A DNA stretch of 64,000 nt from Bombus terrestris (taxonomy: Eukaryota; Arthropoda; Insecta; Hymenoptera; Apidae): positions 52,543-116,542 of the forward strand of contig NW_025963662.1 of NCBI RefSeq assembly GCF_910591885.1, in the 5' to 3' direction. Position 1 is the first letter of the stretch, and every line of letters starts with the position of its first letter. The position numbers and the translations under genes are program-made. A model generated the notes under the pieces. That model saw nothing but the letters and a program-made list of their open reading frames with translations, was not told where the DNA came from and searched no databases. Shown here one piece after another: positions 29,721 through 43,160 of the stretch.

Positions 29721-32350
29721 GTGGGACATCGTTGGACACCGTTGGACACCGTGGGACAACGTGGGACAACGTGGGACAACGTGGGACAACGTGGGACAAC
29801 GTGGGACAACGTGGGACAACGTGGGACAACGTGGGACAACGTGGGACAACGTGGGACAACGTGGGACAACGTGGGACAACGTGGGACATCGTGGGACAAC
29901 GTGGGACAACGTGGGACAACGTGGGACAACGTGGGACACCGTTGGACATCGTTGGACACCGTGGGACAACGTGGGACAACGTGGGACAACGTGGGACAAC
30001 GGTGGACACCGTTGGACACCATTGGACACCGTTGGACACCGTTGGACACCGTTGGACACCGTGGGACAACGTGGGACAACGTGGGACAACGTGGGAAACC
30101 ATGGAACAACGTGGGACAACGTGGGACACCGTTGGACATCGTCGGACAACGTGGGACAACGTGGGACAACGTGGGACAACGTGGGACAACGTGGGACAAC
30201 GTGGGACAACGTGGGACACCGTTGGACACCGTGGGACACCGTTGGACACCGTTGGACATCGTGGGACACCGTGGGACAACGTGGGACAACGTGGGACAAC
30301 GTGGGACAACGTGGGACAACGTGGGACAACGTGGGACAACGCGGGACAACGTGGGACAACGTGGGACAACGTGGGACAACGTGGGACATCGTGGGACAAC
30401 GTGGGACAACGTGGGACAACGTGGGACAACGTGGGACACCGTTGGACAACGTGGGACACCGTTGGACATTGTTGGACACCGTGGGACAACGTGGGACAAC
30501 GTGGGACAACGTGGGACATCGTGGGACAACGTGGGACAACGTGGGACAACGTGGGACAACGTGGGACAACGTGGGACAACGTGGGACAACGTGGGAAACC
30601 ATGGAACAACGTGGGACAACGTGGGACACCGTTGGACATCGTTGGACATCGTTGGACACCGTGGGACAACGTGGAACAACGTGGGAAAACGTGGGACAAC
30701 GTGGGACACCGTTGGACATCGCTGGACACCGTTGGACATCGTTGGACACCGTGGGACAACGTGGGACAACGTGGGACAACGTGGGACAACGTGGGACAAC
30801 GTGGGACAACGTGGGACAACGTGGGACAACGTGGGACAACGTGGGACAACGTGGGACAACGTGGGACATCGTGGGACAACGTGGGACAACGTGGGACAAC
30901 GTGGGACAACGTGGGACATCGTTGGACACCGTTGGACACCGTGGGACAACGTGGGACAACGTGGGACAACGTGGGACAACGTGGGACAACGTGGGACAAC
31001 GTGGGACAACGTGGGACAACGTGGGACAACGTGGGACAACGTGGGACAACGTGGGACAACGTGGGACAACGTGGGACAACGTGGGACATCGTGGGACAAC
31101 GTGGGACAACGTGGGACAACGTGGGACAACGTGGGACAACGTGGGACACCGTTGGACATCGTTGGACAACGTGGGACACCGTTGGACATCGTTGGACACC
31201 GTGGGACAACGTGGGACAACGTGGGACACCGTTGGACACCGTTGGACATCGTTGGACACCGTGGGACAACGTGGGACAACGTGGGACAACGTGGGAAACC
31301 ATGGAACAACGTGGGACAACGTGGGACAACGTGGGACAACGTGGGACAACGTGGGACAACGTGGGACAACGTGGGACACCGTTGGACACCGTGGGACACC
31401 GTTGGACACCGTTGGACATCGTTGGACACCGTGGGACAACGTGGGACAACGTGGGACAACGTGGGAGAACGTGGGACAACGTGGGACAACGTGGGACAAC
31501 GTGGGACAACGTGGGACAACGTGGGACAACGTGGGACAACGTGGGACAACGTGGGACATCGTGGGACAACGTGGGACAACGTGGGACAACGTGGGACAAC
31601 GTGGGACACCGTTGGACAACGTGGGACACCGTTGGACATCGTTGGACACCGTGGGACAACGTGGGACAACGTGGGACCACGTGGGACAACGTGGGACAAC
31701 GTGGGACAACGTGGGACAACGTGGGACAACGTGGGACAACGTGGGACAACGTGGGACAACGTGGGACAACGTGGGACAACGTGGGACAACGTGGGACAAC
31801 GTGGGACAACGTGGGACACCGTTGGACATCGTTGGACACCGTGGGACACCGTGGGACAACGTGGGACAACGTGGGACAACGTGGGACAACGTGGGACAAC
31901 GTGGGAAACCATGGAACAACGTGGGACAACGTGGGACACCGTTGGACATCGTTGGACAACGTGGGACAACGTGGGACAACGTGGGACAACGTGGGACAAC
32001 GTGGGACAACGTGGGACAACGTGGGACACCGTTGGACACCGTGGGACACCGTTGGACACCGTTGGACATCGTTGGACATCGTTGGACACCGTGGGACAAC
32101 GTGGGACAACGTGGGACAACGTGGGACAACGTGGGACACCGTTGGACATCGTTGGACATCGTTGGACATCGTGGGACACCGTTGGACATCGTTGGACAGC
32201 GTTGGACACCGTTGGACACCGTTGGACAACGTGGGACATCGTGGGACAACGTGGGACAACGTGGGACAACGTGGGACAACGTGGGACACCGTTGGACACC
32301 GTGGGACACCGTTGGACACCGTTGGACACCGTTGGACATCGTTGGACATC
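29721..32350 (+). repeat. Adjacent duplication, copy B2
   Basis: This is the second copy of the block at 27101-29570. It contains 19 extra units near 30.9 kb (a tcgttggaca-ccgttggaca pair and a following consensus run) and a private change acggtggaca at 29999. Its downstream continuation to 33258 carries the paired CCATGG sites and the TAG variant, which B1 lacks. Confidence 0.87.
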
Positions 32351-33258
32351 GTTGGACATCGTGGGACACCGTTGGACATCGTTGGACATCGTTGGACACC
32401 GTTGGACATCGTTGGACACCGTTGGACATCGTTGGACATCGTTGGACATCGTGGGACAACGTGGGACAACGTGGGACAACGTGGGACAACGTGGGACATC
32501 GTGGGACAACGTGGGACAACGTGGGACAACGTGGGACAACGTGGGACAACGTGGGACACCGTTGGACATCGTTGGACAACGTGGGACACCGTTGGACATC
32601 GTTGGACACCGTGGGACAACGTGGGACAACGTGGGACACCGTTGGACACCGTTGGACATCGTTGGACACCGTGGGACAACGTGGGACAACGTGGGACAAC
32701 GTGGGAAACCATGGAACAACGTGGGACAACGTGGGACACCGTTGGACATCGTTGGACAACGTGGGACAACGTGGGACAACGTGGGACAACGTGGGACAAC
32801 GTGGGACAACGTGGGACAACGTGGGACACCGTTGGACAACGTGGGACACCGTTGGACATCGTTGGACACCGTGGGACAACGTGGGACAACGTGGGACAAC
32901 GTGGGACATCGTGGGACAACGTGGGACAACGTGGGACAACGTGGGAAACCATGGAACAACGTGGGACAACGTGGGACACCGTTGGACATCGTTGGACATC
33001 GTTGGACACCGTGGGACAACGTGGGACAACGTGGGAAAACGTGGGACAACGTGGGACACCGTTGGACATCGCTGGACACCGTTGGACATCGTTGGACACC
33101 GTGGGACAACGTGGGACAACGTGGGACAACGTGGGACAACGTGGGACAACGTGGGACAACGTGGGACAACGTGGGACAACGTGGGACAACGTGGGACAAC
33201 GTGGGACAACGTGGGACAACGTGGGACAACGTGGGACATCGTGGGACAACGTAGGACA
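30099..33258 (+). repeat. Higher-order block C, third full-length copy
   Basis: CCATGG lies at 30099, 30599, 31299, 31909, 32709 and 32949, gtggaac at 30669, and TAG at 33252 exactly 303 bp after 32949, as in the other copies. The unit at 31909 is the normal 10 bp. A partial copy without the TAG end lies at 27499-29570. Confidence 0.84.
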
Positions 33259-35024
33259 ACGTGGGACAACGTGGGACATCGTTGGACACCGTTGGACACC
33301 GTGGGACAACGTGGGACAACGTGGGACAACGTGGGACAACGTGGGACAACGTGGGACAACGTGGGACAACGTGGGACAACGTGGGACAACGTGGGACAAC
33401 GTGGGACAACGTGGGACAACGTGGGACAACGTGGGACAACGTGGGACATCGTGGGACAACGTGGGACAACGTGGGACAACGTGGGACAACGTGGGACAAC
33501 GTGGGACACCGTTGGACATCGTTGGACAACGTGGGACACCGTTGGACATCGTTGGACACCGTGGGACAACGTGGGACAACGTGGGACAACGTGGGACACC
33601 GTTGGACAACGTTGGACATCGTTGGACACCGTGGGACAACGTGGGACAACGTGGGACAACGTGGGACAACGTGGGACAACGTGGGACAACGTGGGACAAC
33701 GTGGGACAACGTGGGACAACGTGGGACAACGTGGGACAACGTGGGACAACGTGGGACAACGTGGGACAACGTGGGACACCGTTGGACATCGCTGGACACC
33801 GTTGGACATCGTTGGACACCGTGGGACAACGTGGGACAACGTGGGACAACGTGGGACAACGTGGGACAACGTGGGACAACGTGGGACAACGTGGGACAAC
33901 GTGGGACAACGTGGGACAACGTGGGACAACGTGGGACAACGTGGGACAACGTGGGACATCGTGGGACAACGTGGGACAACGTGGGACAACGTGGGACAAC
34001 GTTGGACATCGTTGGACACCGTTGGACACCGTGGGACAACGTGGGACAACGTGGGACAACGTGGGACCACGTGGGACAACGTGGGACAACGTGGGACAAC
34101 GTGGGACAACGTGGGACAACGTGGGACAACGTGGGACAACGTGGGACATCGTGGGACAACGTGGGACAACGTGGGACAACGTGGGACAACGTGGGACAAC
34201 GTGGGACACCGTTGGACACCGTTGGACACCGTGGGACACCGTGGGACATCGTTGGACACCGTGGGACAACGTGGGACAACGTGGGACAACGTGGGACAAC
34301 GTGGGACAACGTGGGACAACGTGGGACAACGTGGGACAACGTGGGACAACGTGGGACAACGTGGGACAACGTGGGACAACGTGGGACAACGTGGGACTCC
34401 GTTGGACAACGTGGGACACCGTTGGACATCGTTGGACACCGTGGGACAACGTGGGACAACGTGGGACAACGTGGGACAACGTGGGACAACGTGGGACACC
34501 GTTGGACATCGTTGGACATGGTTGGACATCGTTGGACATCGTGGGACACCGTTGGACATCGTTGGACATCGTTGGACACCGTTGGACACCGTTGGACATC
34601 GTTGGACATCGTTGGACATCGTTGGACACCGTTGGACACCGTTGGACACCGTTGGACATCGTTGGACACCGTGGGACAACTTGGGACAACGTGGGACAAC
34701 GTGGGACAACGTGGGACAACGTGGGACATCGTGGGACAACGTGGGACAACGTGGGACAACGTGGGACAACGTGGGACAACGTGGGACACCGTTGGACACC
34801 GTGGGACACCGTTGGACACCGTTGGACATCGTTGGACACCGTGGGACAACGTGGGACAACGTGGGACAACGTGGGACACCGTTGGACATCGTTGGACACC
34901 GTGGGACAACGTGGGACAACGTGGGACAACGTGGGAGAACGTGGGACAACGTGGGACAACGTGGGACAACGTGGGACAACGTGGGACAACGTGGGACAAC
35001 GTGGGACATCGTGGGACAACGTGG

Positions 35025-36600
35025 GACAACGTGGGACAACGTGGGACAACGTGGGACAACGTGGGACAACGTGGGACACCGTTGGACATCGTTGGACATC
35101 GTTGGACATCGTGGGACACCGTTGGACATCGTTGGACATCGTTGGACACCGTTGGACACCGTTGGACAACGTGGGACATCGTGGGACAACGTGGGACAAC
35201 GTGGGACAACGTGGGACAACGTGGGACACCGTTGGACACAGTGGGACACCGTTGGACACCGTTGGACACCGTTGGACACCGTGGGACAACGTGGGACAAC
35301 GTGGGACAACGTGGGAAACCATGGAACAACGTGGGACAACGTGGGACACCGTTGGACATCGTTGGACATCGTTGGACACCGTGGGACAACGTGGGACAAC
35401 GTGGGAAAACGTGGGACAACGTGGGACACCGTTGGACATCGCTGGACACCGTTGGACATCGTTGGACACCGTGGGACAACGTGGGACAACGTGGGACATC
35501 GTGGGACAACGTGGGACAACGTGGGACAACGTGGGACAACGTGGGACAACGTGGGACAACGTGGGACAACGTGGGACATCGTGGGACAACGTGGGACAAC
35601 GTGGGACAACGTGGGACAACGTGGGACAACGTGGGACAACGTGGGACAACGTGGGACAACGTGGGACAACGTGGGACACCGTTGGACATCGCTGGACACC
35701 GTTGGACATCGTTGGACACCGTGGGACAACGTGGGACAACGTGGGACAACGTGGGACACCGTTGGACACCGTTGGACACCGTTGGACACCGTTGGACATC
35801 GTTGGACACCGTGGGACAACGTGGGACAACGTGGGACAACGTGGGACATCGTGGGACAACGTGGGACAACGTGGGACAACGTGGGACAACGTTGGACATC
35901 GTTGGACACCGTTGGACACCGTGGGAAACGTGGGACAACGTGGGACAACGTGGGACAACGTGGGACAACGTGGGACAACGTGGGACAACGTGGGACAACG
36001 TGGGACAACGTGGGACAACGTGGGACAACGCGGGACAACGTGGGACAACGTGGGACAACGTGGGACAACGTGGGACATCGTGGGACAACGTGGGACAACG
36101 TGGGACAACGTGGGACATCGTGGGACAACGTGGGACACCGTTGGACATCGTTGGACACCGTGGGACAACGTGGGACAACGTGGGACAACGTGGGACACCG
36201 TTGGACACCGTTGGACACCGTTGGACACCGTTGGACATCGTTGGACACCGTGGGACAACGTGGGACAACGTGGGAAACCATGGAACAACGTGGGACAACG
36301 TGGGACACCGTTGGACATCGTTGGACAACGTGGGACAACGTGGGACAACGTGGGACAACGTGGGACAACGTGGGACAACGTGGGACAACGTGGGACAACG
36401 TGGGACAACGTGGGACATCGTGGGACAACGTGGGACAACGTGGGACAACGTGGGACAACGTGGGACACCGTTGGACAACGTGGGACACCGTTGGACATCG
36501 TTGGACACCGTGGGACAACGTGGGACAACGTGGGACCACGTGGGACAACGTGGGACAACGTGGGACAACGTGGGACAACGTGGGACAACGTGGGACAACG
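35025..36600 (+). repeat. Segmental copy E1 (matches 49.5-51.2 and 54.2-55.9 kb)
   Basis: Shared markers, in order, are a ttggacaca unit followed by gtggg or gaggg (35231, 49701, 54381), CCATGG (35319, 49788, 54468), acgcgggaca (cgggac at 36031, 50521, 55201), CCATGG (36278, 50768, 55448) and CACGTG (36536, 51026, 55706). The distances agree to the base over the last part (247 and 258 bp). This copy has the private 9-bp unit at 35919 and lacks a few units relative to the other two. Confidence 0.85.
35919..35927 (+). repeat. 9-bp unit, third register shift
   Basis: A ccgtgggaca unit has become ccgtgggaa, immediately after two ccgttggaca units. The same place in the two related blocks near 50.4 kb and 55.1 kb has the normal 10-bp unit, so this loss is private to the 35.0-36.6 kb copy. 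From here to base 64000 the register never changes again (2,807 units in a row). Confidence 0.93.
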
Positions 36601-38830
36601 TGGGACAACGTGGGACAACGTGGGACAACGTGGGACAACGTGGGACACCGTTGGACATCGTTGGACACCGTGGGACACCGTGGGACAACGTGGGACAACG
36701 TGGGACAACGTGGGACAACGTGGGACAACGTGGGAAACCATGGAACAACGTGGGACAACGTGGGACACCGTTGGACATCGTTGGACAACGTGGGACAACG
36801 TGGGACAACGTGGGACAACGTGGGACAACGTGGGACAACGTGGGACACCGTTGGACACCGTGGGACACCGTTGGACACCGTTGGACATCGTTGGACACCG
36901 TGGGACAACGTGGGACAACGTGGGACAACGTGGGACAACGTGGGACAACGTGGGACAACGTGGGACAACGTGGGACAACGTGGGACAACGTGGGACAACG
37001 TGGGACAACGTGGGACAACGTGGGACATCGTGGGACAACGTGGGACAACGTGGGACAACGTGGGACAACGTGGGACATCGTTGGACACCGTTGGACATCG
37101 TTGGACACCGTGGGACAACGTGGGACAACGTGGGACAACGTGGGACAACGTGGGACAACGTGGGACACCGTTGGACATCGCTGGACACCGTTGGACATCG
37201 TTGGACACCGTGGGACAACGTGGGACAACGTGGGACAACGTGGGACAACGTGGGACAACGTGGGACAACGTGGGACAACGTGGGACAACGTGGGACAACG
37301 TGGGACAACGTGGGACAACGTGGGACAACGTGGGACAACGTGGGACATCGTGGGACAACGTGGGACAACGTGGGACAACGTGGGACAACGTTGGACATCG
37401 TTGGACACCGTTGGACACCGTGGGACAACGTGGGACAACGTGGGACAACGTGGGACAACGTGGGACAACGTGGGACAACGTGGGACAACGTGGGACAACG
37501 TGGGACAACGTGGGACAACGTGGGACAACGTGGGACAACGTGGGACAACGTGGGACAACGTGGGACATCGTGGGACAACGTGGGACAACGTGGGACAACG
37601 TGGGACAACGTGGGACACCGTTGGACACCGTGGGACACCGTTGGACACCGTTGGACATCGTTGGACACCGTGGGACAACGTGGGACAACGTGGGACAACG
37701 TGGGACAACGTGGGACATCGTGGGACAACGTGGGACAACGTGGGACAACGTGGGACAACGTGGGACATCGTGGGACAACGTGGGACAACGTGGGACAACG
37801 TGGGACATCGTGGGACAACGTGGGACAACGTGGGACAACGTGGGACAACGTGGGACACCGTTGGACACCGTTGGACACCGTTGGACACCGTTGGACATCG
37901 TTGGACACCGTGGGACAACGTGGGACAACGTGGGACAACGTGGGAAACCATGGAACAACGTGGGACAACGTGGGACACCGTTGGACATCGTTGGACATCG
38001 TTGGACACCGTGGGACAACGTGGGACAACGTGGGACAACGTGGGACACCGTTGGACATCGTTGGACACCGTGGGACAACGTGGGACAACGTGGGACAACG
38101 TGGGAGAACGTGGGACAACGTGGGACAACGTGGGACAACGTGGGACAACGTGGGACAACGTGGGACAACGTGGGACATCGTGGGACAACGTGGGACAACG
38201 TGGGACAACGTGGGACAACGTGGGACACCGTTGGACAACGTGGGACACCGTTGGACATCGTTGGACACCGTGGGACAACGTGGGACAACGTGGGACAACG
38301 TGGGACAACGTGGGTCAACGTGGGACAACGTGGGACAACGTGGGACAACGTGGGACAACGTGGGACAACGTGGGACAACGTGGGACACCGTTGGACATCG
38401 TTGGACACCGTGGGACACCGTGGGACAACGTGGGACAACGTGGGACAACGTGGGACAACGTGGGAAACCATGGAACAACGTGGGACAACGTGGGACACCG
38501 TTGGACATCGTTGGACAACGTGGGACAACGTGGGACAACGTGGGACAACGTGGGACAACGTGGGACAACGTGGGACACCGCTGGACACCGTGGGACACCG
38601 TTGGACACCGTTGGACATCGTTGGACACCGTGGGACAACGTGGGACAACGTGGGACAACGTGGGACAACGTGGGACAACGTGGGACAACGTGGGACAACG
38701 TGGGACAACGTGGGACAACGTGGGACAACGTGGGACAACGTGGGACAACGTGGGACAACGTGGGACAACGTGGGACATCGTGGGACATCGTTGGACACCG
38801 TTGGACATCGTTGGACATCGTTGGACATCG

Positions 38831-39960
38831 TTGGACACCGTTGGACACCGTTGGACACCGTTGGACATCGTTGGACACCGTGGGACAACGTGGGACAACG
38901 TGGGACAACGTGGGACAACGTGGGACAACGTGGGACAACGTGGGACAACGTGGGACACCGTTGGACAACGTGGGACACCGTTGGACATCGTTGGACACCG
39001 TGGGACAACGTGGGACAACGTGGGACAACGTGGGACAACGTGGGACAACGTGGGACACCGTTGGACATCGTTGGACATCGTTGGACATCGTGGGACACCG
39101 TTGGACATCGTTGGACATCGTTGGACACCGTTGGACACCGTTGGACAACGTGGGACATCGTGGGACAACGTGGGACAACGTGGGACAACGTGGGACAACG
39201 TGGGACACCGTTGGACACAGTGGGACACCGTTGGACACCGTTGGACACCGTTGGACATCGTTGGACATCGTTGGACATCGTGGGACACCGTTGGACATCG
39301 TTGGACATCGTTGGACACCGCTGGACATCGTTGGACACCGTTGGACATCGTTGGACATCGTTGGACATCGTGGGACACCGTTGGACATCGTTGGACATCG
39401 TTTGACACCGTTGGACATCGTTGGACATCGTTGGACATCGTTGGACACCGTTGGACACCGTTGGACACCGTTCGACATCGTTGGACACCGTGGGACAACG
39501 TGGGACAACGTGGGACAACGTGGGACAACGTGGGACAACGTGGGACAACGTGGGACATCGTGGGACAACGTGGGACAACGTGGGACAACGTGGGACAACG
39601 TGGGACAACGTGGGACAACGTGGGACAACGTGGGACAACGTGGGACAACGTGGGACACCGTTGGACATCGCTGGACACCGTTGGACATCGTTGGACACCG
39701 TGGGACAACGTGGGACAACGTGGGACAACGTGGGACACCGTTGGACACCGTTGGACACCGTTGGACACCGTTGGACATCGTTGGACACCGTGGGACAACG
39801 TGGGACAACGTGGGACAACGTGGGACATCGTGGGACAACGTGGGACAACGTGGGACAACGTGGGACAACGTGGGACATCGTTGGACACCGTTGGACACCG
39901 TGGGACAACGTGGGACAACGTGGGACAACGTGGGACAACGTGGGACAACGTGGGACAACG
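38831..39960 (+). repeat. TTGG-rich segmental copy F1 (matches 44.7-45.9 kb)
   Basis: Two single-site variants occur only in this pair: tcgtttgaca (tttgac at 39401 and 45311, each creating a TGA) and ccgttcgaca (ttcgac at 39471 and 45381). Both pairs are 5,910 bp apart. Upstream the offset is 5,900 bp because one run has seven consensus units instead of eight. This copy includes 39211-39490, one of the two densest TTGG stretches in the window. Confidence 0.88.
39211..39490 (+). repeat. Dense TTGG block
   Basis: These are 28 units, mostly tcgttggaca and ccgttggaca, with only a few GGG units between them. A near-identical block lies at 45121-45400. The periodic GGG tracts of the rest of the array are interrupted here, and the A+T content is higher because tcgttggaca is 50% G+C. 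It contains the tttgac variant at 39401 (a TGA at 39403-39405) and ttcgac at 39471. Confidence 0.85.
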
Positions 39961-41100
39961 TGGGACACCGTTGGACAACGTGGGACACCGTTGGACATCG
40001 TTGGACACCGTGGGACAACGTGGGACAACGTGGGACAACGTGGGACAACGTGGGACAACGTGGGACACCGTTGGACATCGTTGGACATCGTTGGACATCG
40101 TTGGACATCGTGGGACACCGTTGGACATCGTTGGACATCGTTGGACACCGTTGGACATCGTTGGACATCGTTGGACATCGTTGGACACCGTTGGACACCG
40201 TTGGACACCGTTGGACACCGTTGGACATCGTTGGACACCGTGGGACAACGTGGGACAACGTGGGACAACGTGGGACAACGTGGGACAACGTGGGACAACG
40301 TGGGACAGCGTGGGACAACGTGGGACAACGTGGGACATCGTGGGACAACGTGGGACAACGTGGGAGAACGTGGGACAACGTGGGACACCGTTGGACAACG
40401 TGGGACACCGTTGGACATCGTTGGACACCGTGGGACAACGTGGGACAACGTGGGACCACGTGGGACAACGTGGGACAACGTGGGACAACGTGGGACAACG
40501 TGGGACAACGTGGGACAACGTGGGACAACGTGGGACAACGTGGGACAACGTGGGACACCGTTGGACATCGTTGGACACCGTGGGACACCGTGGGACAACG
40601 TGGGACAACGTGGGACAACGTGGGACAACGTGGGACAACGTGGGAAAACGTGGAACAACGTGGGACAACGTGGGACAACGTGGGACAACGTGGGACAACG
40701 TGGGACAACGTGGGACACCGTTGGACACCGTGGGACACCGTTGGACACCGTTGGACATCGTTGGACACCGTGGGACAACGTGGGACAACGTGGGACAACG
40801 TGGGACAACGTGGGACAACGTGGGACAACGTGGGACAACGTGGGACAACGTGGGACAACGTGGGACAACGTGGGACAACGTGGGACAACGTGGGACAACG
40901 TGGGACAACGTGGGACACCGTTGGACAACGTGGGACATCGTTGGACATCGTTGGACATCGTTGGACACCGTTGGACACCGTTGGACACCGTTGGACATCG
41001 TTGGACACCGTGGGACAACGTGGGACAACGTGGGACAACGTGGGACAACGTGGGACAACGGGGGACAACGTGGGACAACGTGGGACAACGTGGGACAACG

Positions 41101-42130
41101 TGGGACAACGTGGGACTCCGTTGGACAACGTGGGACACCGTTGGACATCGTTGGACACCGTGGGACAACGTGGGACAACGTGGGACAACGTGGGACAACG
41201 TGGGACAACGTGGGACACCGTTGGACATCGTTGGACATCGTTGGACATCGTTGGACATCGTGGGACACCGTTGGACATCGTTGGACATCGTTGGACACCG
41301 TTGGACATCGTTGGACATCGTTGGACATCGTTGGACACCGTTGGACACCGTTGGACACCGTTGGACACCGTTGGACATCGTTGGACACCGTGGGACAACG
41401 TGGGACAACGTGGGACAACGTGGGACAACGTGGGACAACGTGGGACAACGTGGGACAACGTGGGACAACGTGGGACAACGTGGGACATCGTGGGACAACG
41501 TGGGACAACGTGGGACAACGGGGGACAACGTGGGACACCGTTGGACAACGTGGGACACCGTTGGACATCGTTGGACACCGTGGGACAACGTGGGACAACG
41601 TGGGACCACGTGGGACAACGTGGGACAACGTGGGACAACGTGGGACAACGTGGGACAACGTGGGACAACGTGGGACAACGTGGGACAACGTGGGACAACG
41701 TGGGACACCGTTGGACACCGTGGGACACCGTTGGACACCGTTGGACATCGTTGGACACCGTGGGACAACGTGGGACAACGTGGGGCAACGTGGGACAACG
41801 TGGGACAACGTGGGACAACGTGGGACAACGTGGGACAACGTGGGACAACGTGGGACAACGTGGGACAACGTGGGACAACGTGGGACAACGTGGGACAACG
41901 TGGGACACCGTTGGACAACGTGGGACATCGTTGGACATCGTTGGACATCGTTGGACACCGTTGGACACCGTTGGACACCGTTGGACATCGTTGGACACCG
42001 TTGGACACCGTTGGACACCGTTGGACATCGTTGGACACCGTGGGACAACGTGGGACAACGTGGGACAACGTGGGACAACGTGGGACAACGTGGGACAACG
42101 TGGGACAACGTGGGACAACGTGGGACAACG
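41101..42130 (+). repeat. 1,030-bp higher-order repeat, copy 1
   Basis: Markers are a gggact-ccgttgg junction (41111), a TTGG block (41211), CACGTG (41606) and acgtggggca (gggg at 41782). Each recurs exactly 1,030 bp later at 42141, 42241, 42636 and 42812. This copy alone has acgggggaca near 41519. Confidence 0.87.
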
Positions 42131-43160
42131 TGGGACAACGTGGGACTCCGTTGGACAACGTGGGACACCGTTGGACATCGTTGGACACCGTGGGACAACG
42201 TGGGACAACGTGGGACAACGTGGGACAACGTGGGACAACGTGGGACACCGTTGGACATCGTTGGACATCGTTGGACATCGTTGGACATCGTGGGACACCG
42301 TTGGACATCGTTGGACATCGTTGGACACCGTTGGACATCGTTGGACATCGTTGGACATCGTTGGACACCGTTGGACACCGTTGGACACCGTTGGACACCG
42401 TTGGACATCGTTGGACACCGTGGGACAACGTGGGACAACGTGGGACAACGTGGGACAACGTGGGACAACGTGGGACAACGTGGGACAACGTGGGACAACG
42501 TGGGACAACGTGGGACATCGTGGGACAACGTGGGACAACGTGGGACAACGTGGGACAACGTGGGACACCGTTGGACAACGTGGGACACCGTTGGACATCG
42601 TTGGACACCGTGGGACAACGTGGGACAACGTGGGACCACGTGGGACAACGTGGGACAACGTGGGACAACGTGGGACAACGTGGGACAACGTGGGACAACG
42701 TGGGACAACGTGGGACAACGTGGGACAACGTGGGACACCGTTGGACACCGTGGGACACCGTTGGACACCGTTGGACATCGTTGGACACCGTGGGACAACG
42801 TGGGACAACGTGGGGCAACGTGGGACAACGTGGGACAACGTGGGACAACGTGGGACAACGTGGGACAACGTGGGACAACGTGGGACAACGTGGGACAACG
42901 TGGGACAACGTGGGACAACGTGGGACAACGTGGGACACCGTTGGACAACGTGGGACATCGTTGGACATCGTTGGACATCGTTGGACACCGTTGGACACCG
43001 TTGGACACCGTTGGACATCGTTGGACACCGTGGGACAACGTGGGACAACGCGGGACAACGTGGGACAACGTGGGACAACGTGGGACAACGTGGGACATCG
43101 TGGGACAACGTGGGACAACGTGGGACAACGTGGGACAACGTGGGACAACGTGGGACACCG
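42131..43160 (+). repeat. 1,030-bp higher-order repeat, copy 2
   Basis: This is the second copy of the 1,030-bp repeat. A TTGG block recurs 1,020 bp later at 43261, but the gggact and gggg markers do not, so the regular repeat ends here. The part from about 42951 on also belongs to a separate long match with 47981 onward. Confidence 0.84.

Larger units (their letters stand above)
10140..33258 (+). repeat. acgtaggaca variant, six copies in the first half
   Basis: A G-to-A change gives acgtaggaca, with TAG at 10143-10145, 14232-14234, 15102-15104, 15762-15764, 18472-18474 and 33252-33254. All six are followed by the same context: two consensus units, then TTGG units, then a long run of acgtgggaca. 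At 10143, 15102, 18472 and 33252 the TAG lies exactly 303 bp after a CCATGG that itself lies 240 bp after another CCATGG. The variant therefore marks one block that was copied repeatedly. Confidence 0.92.
1..38480 (+). repeat. CCATGG-rich domain of the array
   Basis: This domain alternates runs of acgtgggaca with short TTGG clusters (ccgttggaca and tcgttggaca) and regularly spaced gggaaaccatgg dimers. I count 55 CCATGG sites here, usually 0.25-0.8 kb apart, with a longer gap between 14799 and 17929. The last site is 38468, after which the next is at 44128. TTGG-rich blocks are present (for example 17001-17160, 19101-19260, 20311-20460, 34501-34670) but less frequent than downstream. The domain edge is a change in variant composition and not a sequence break; the 10-bp register continues through it. 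Confidence 0.8.
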
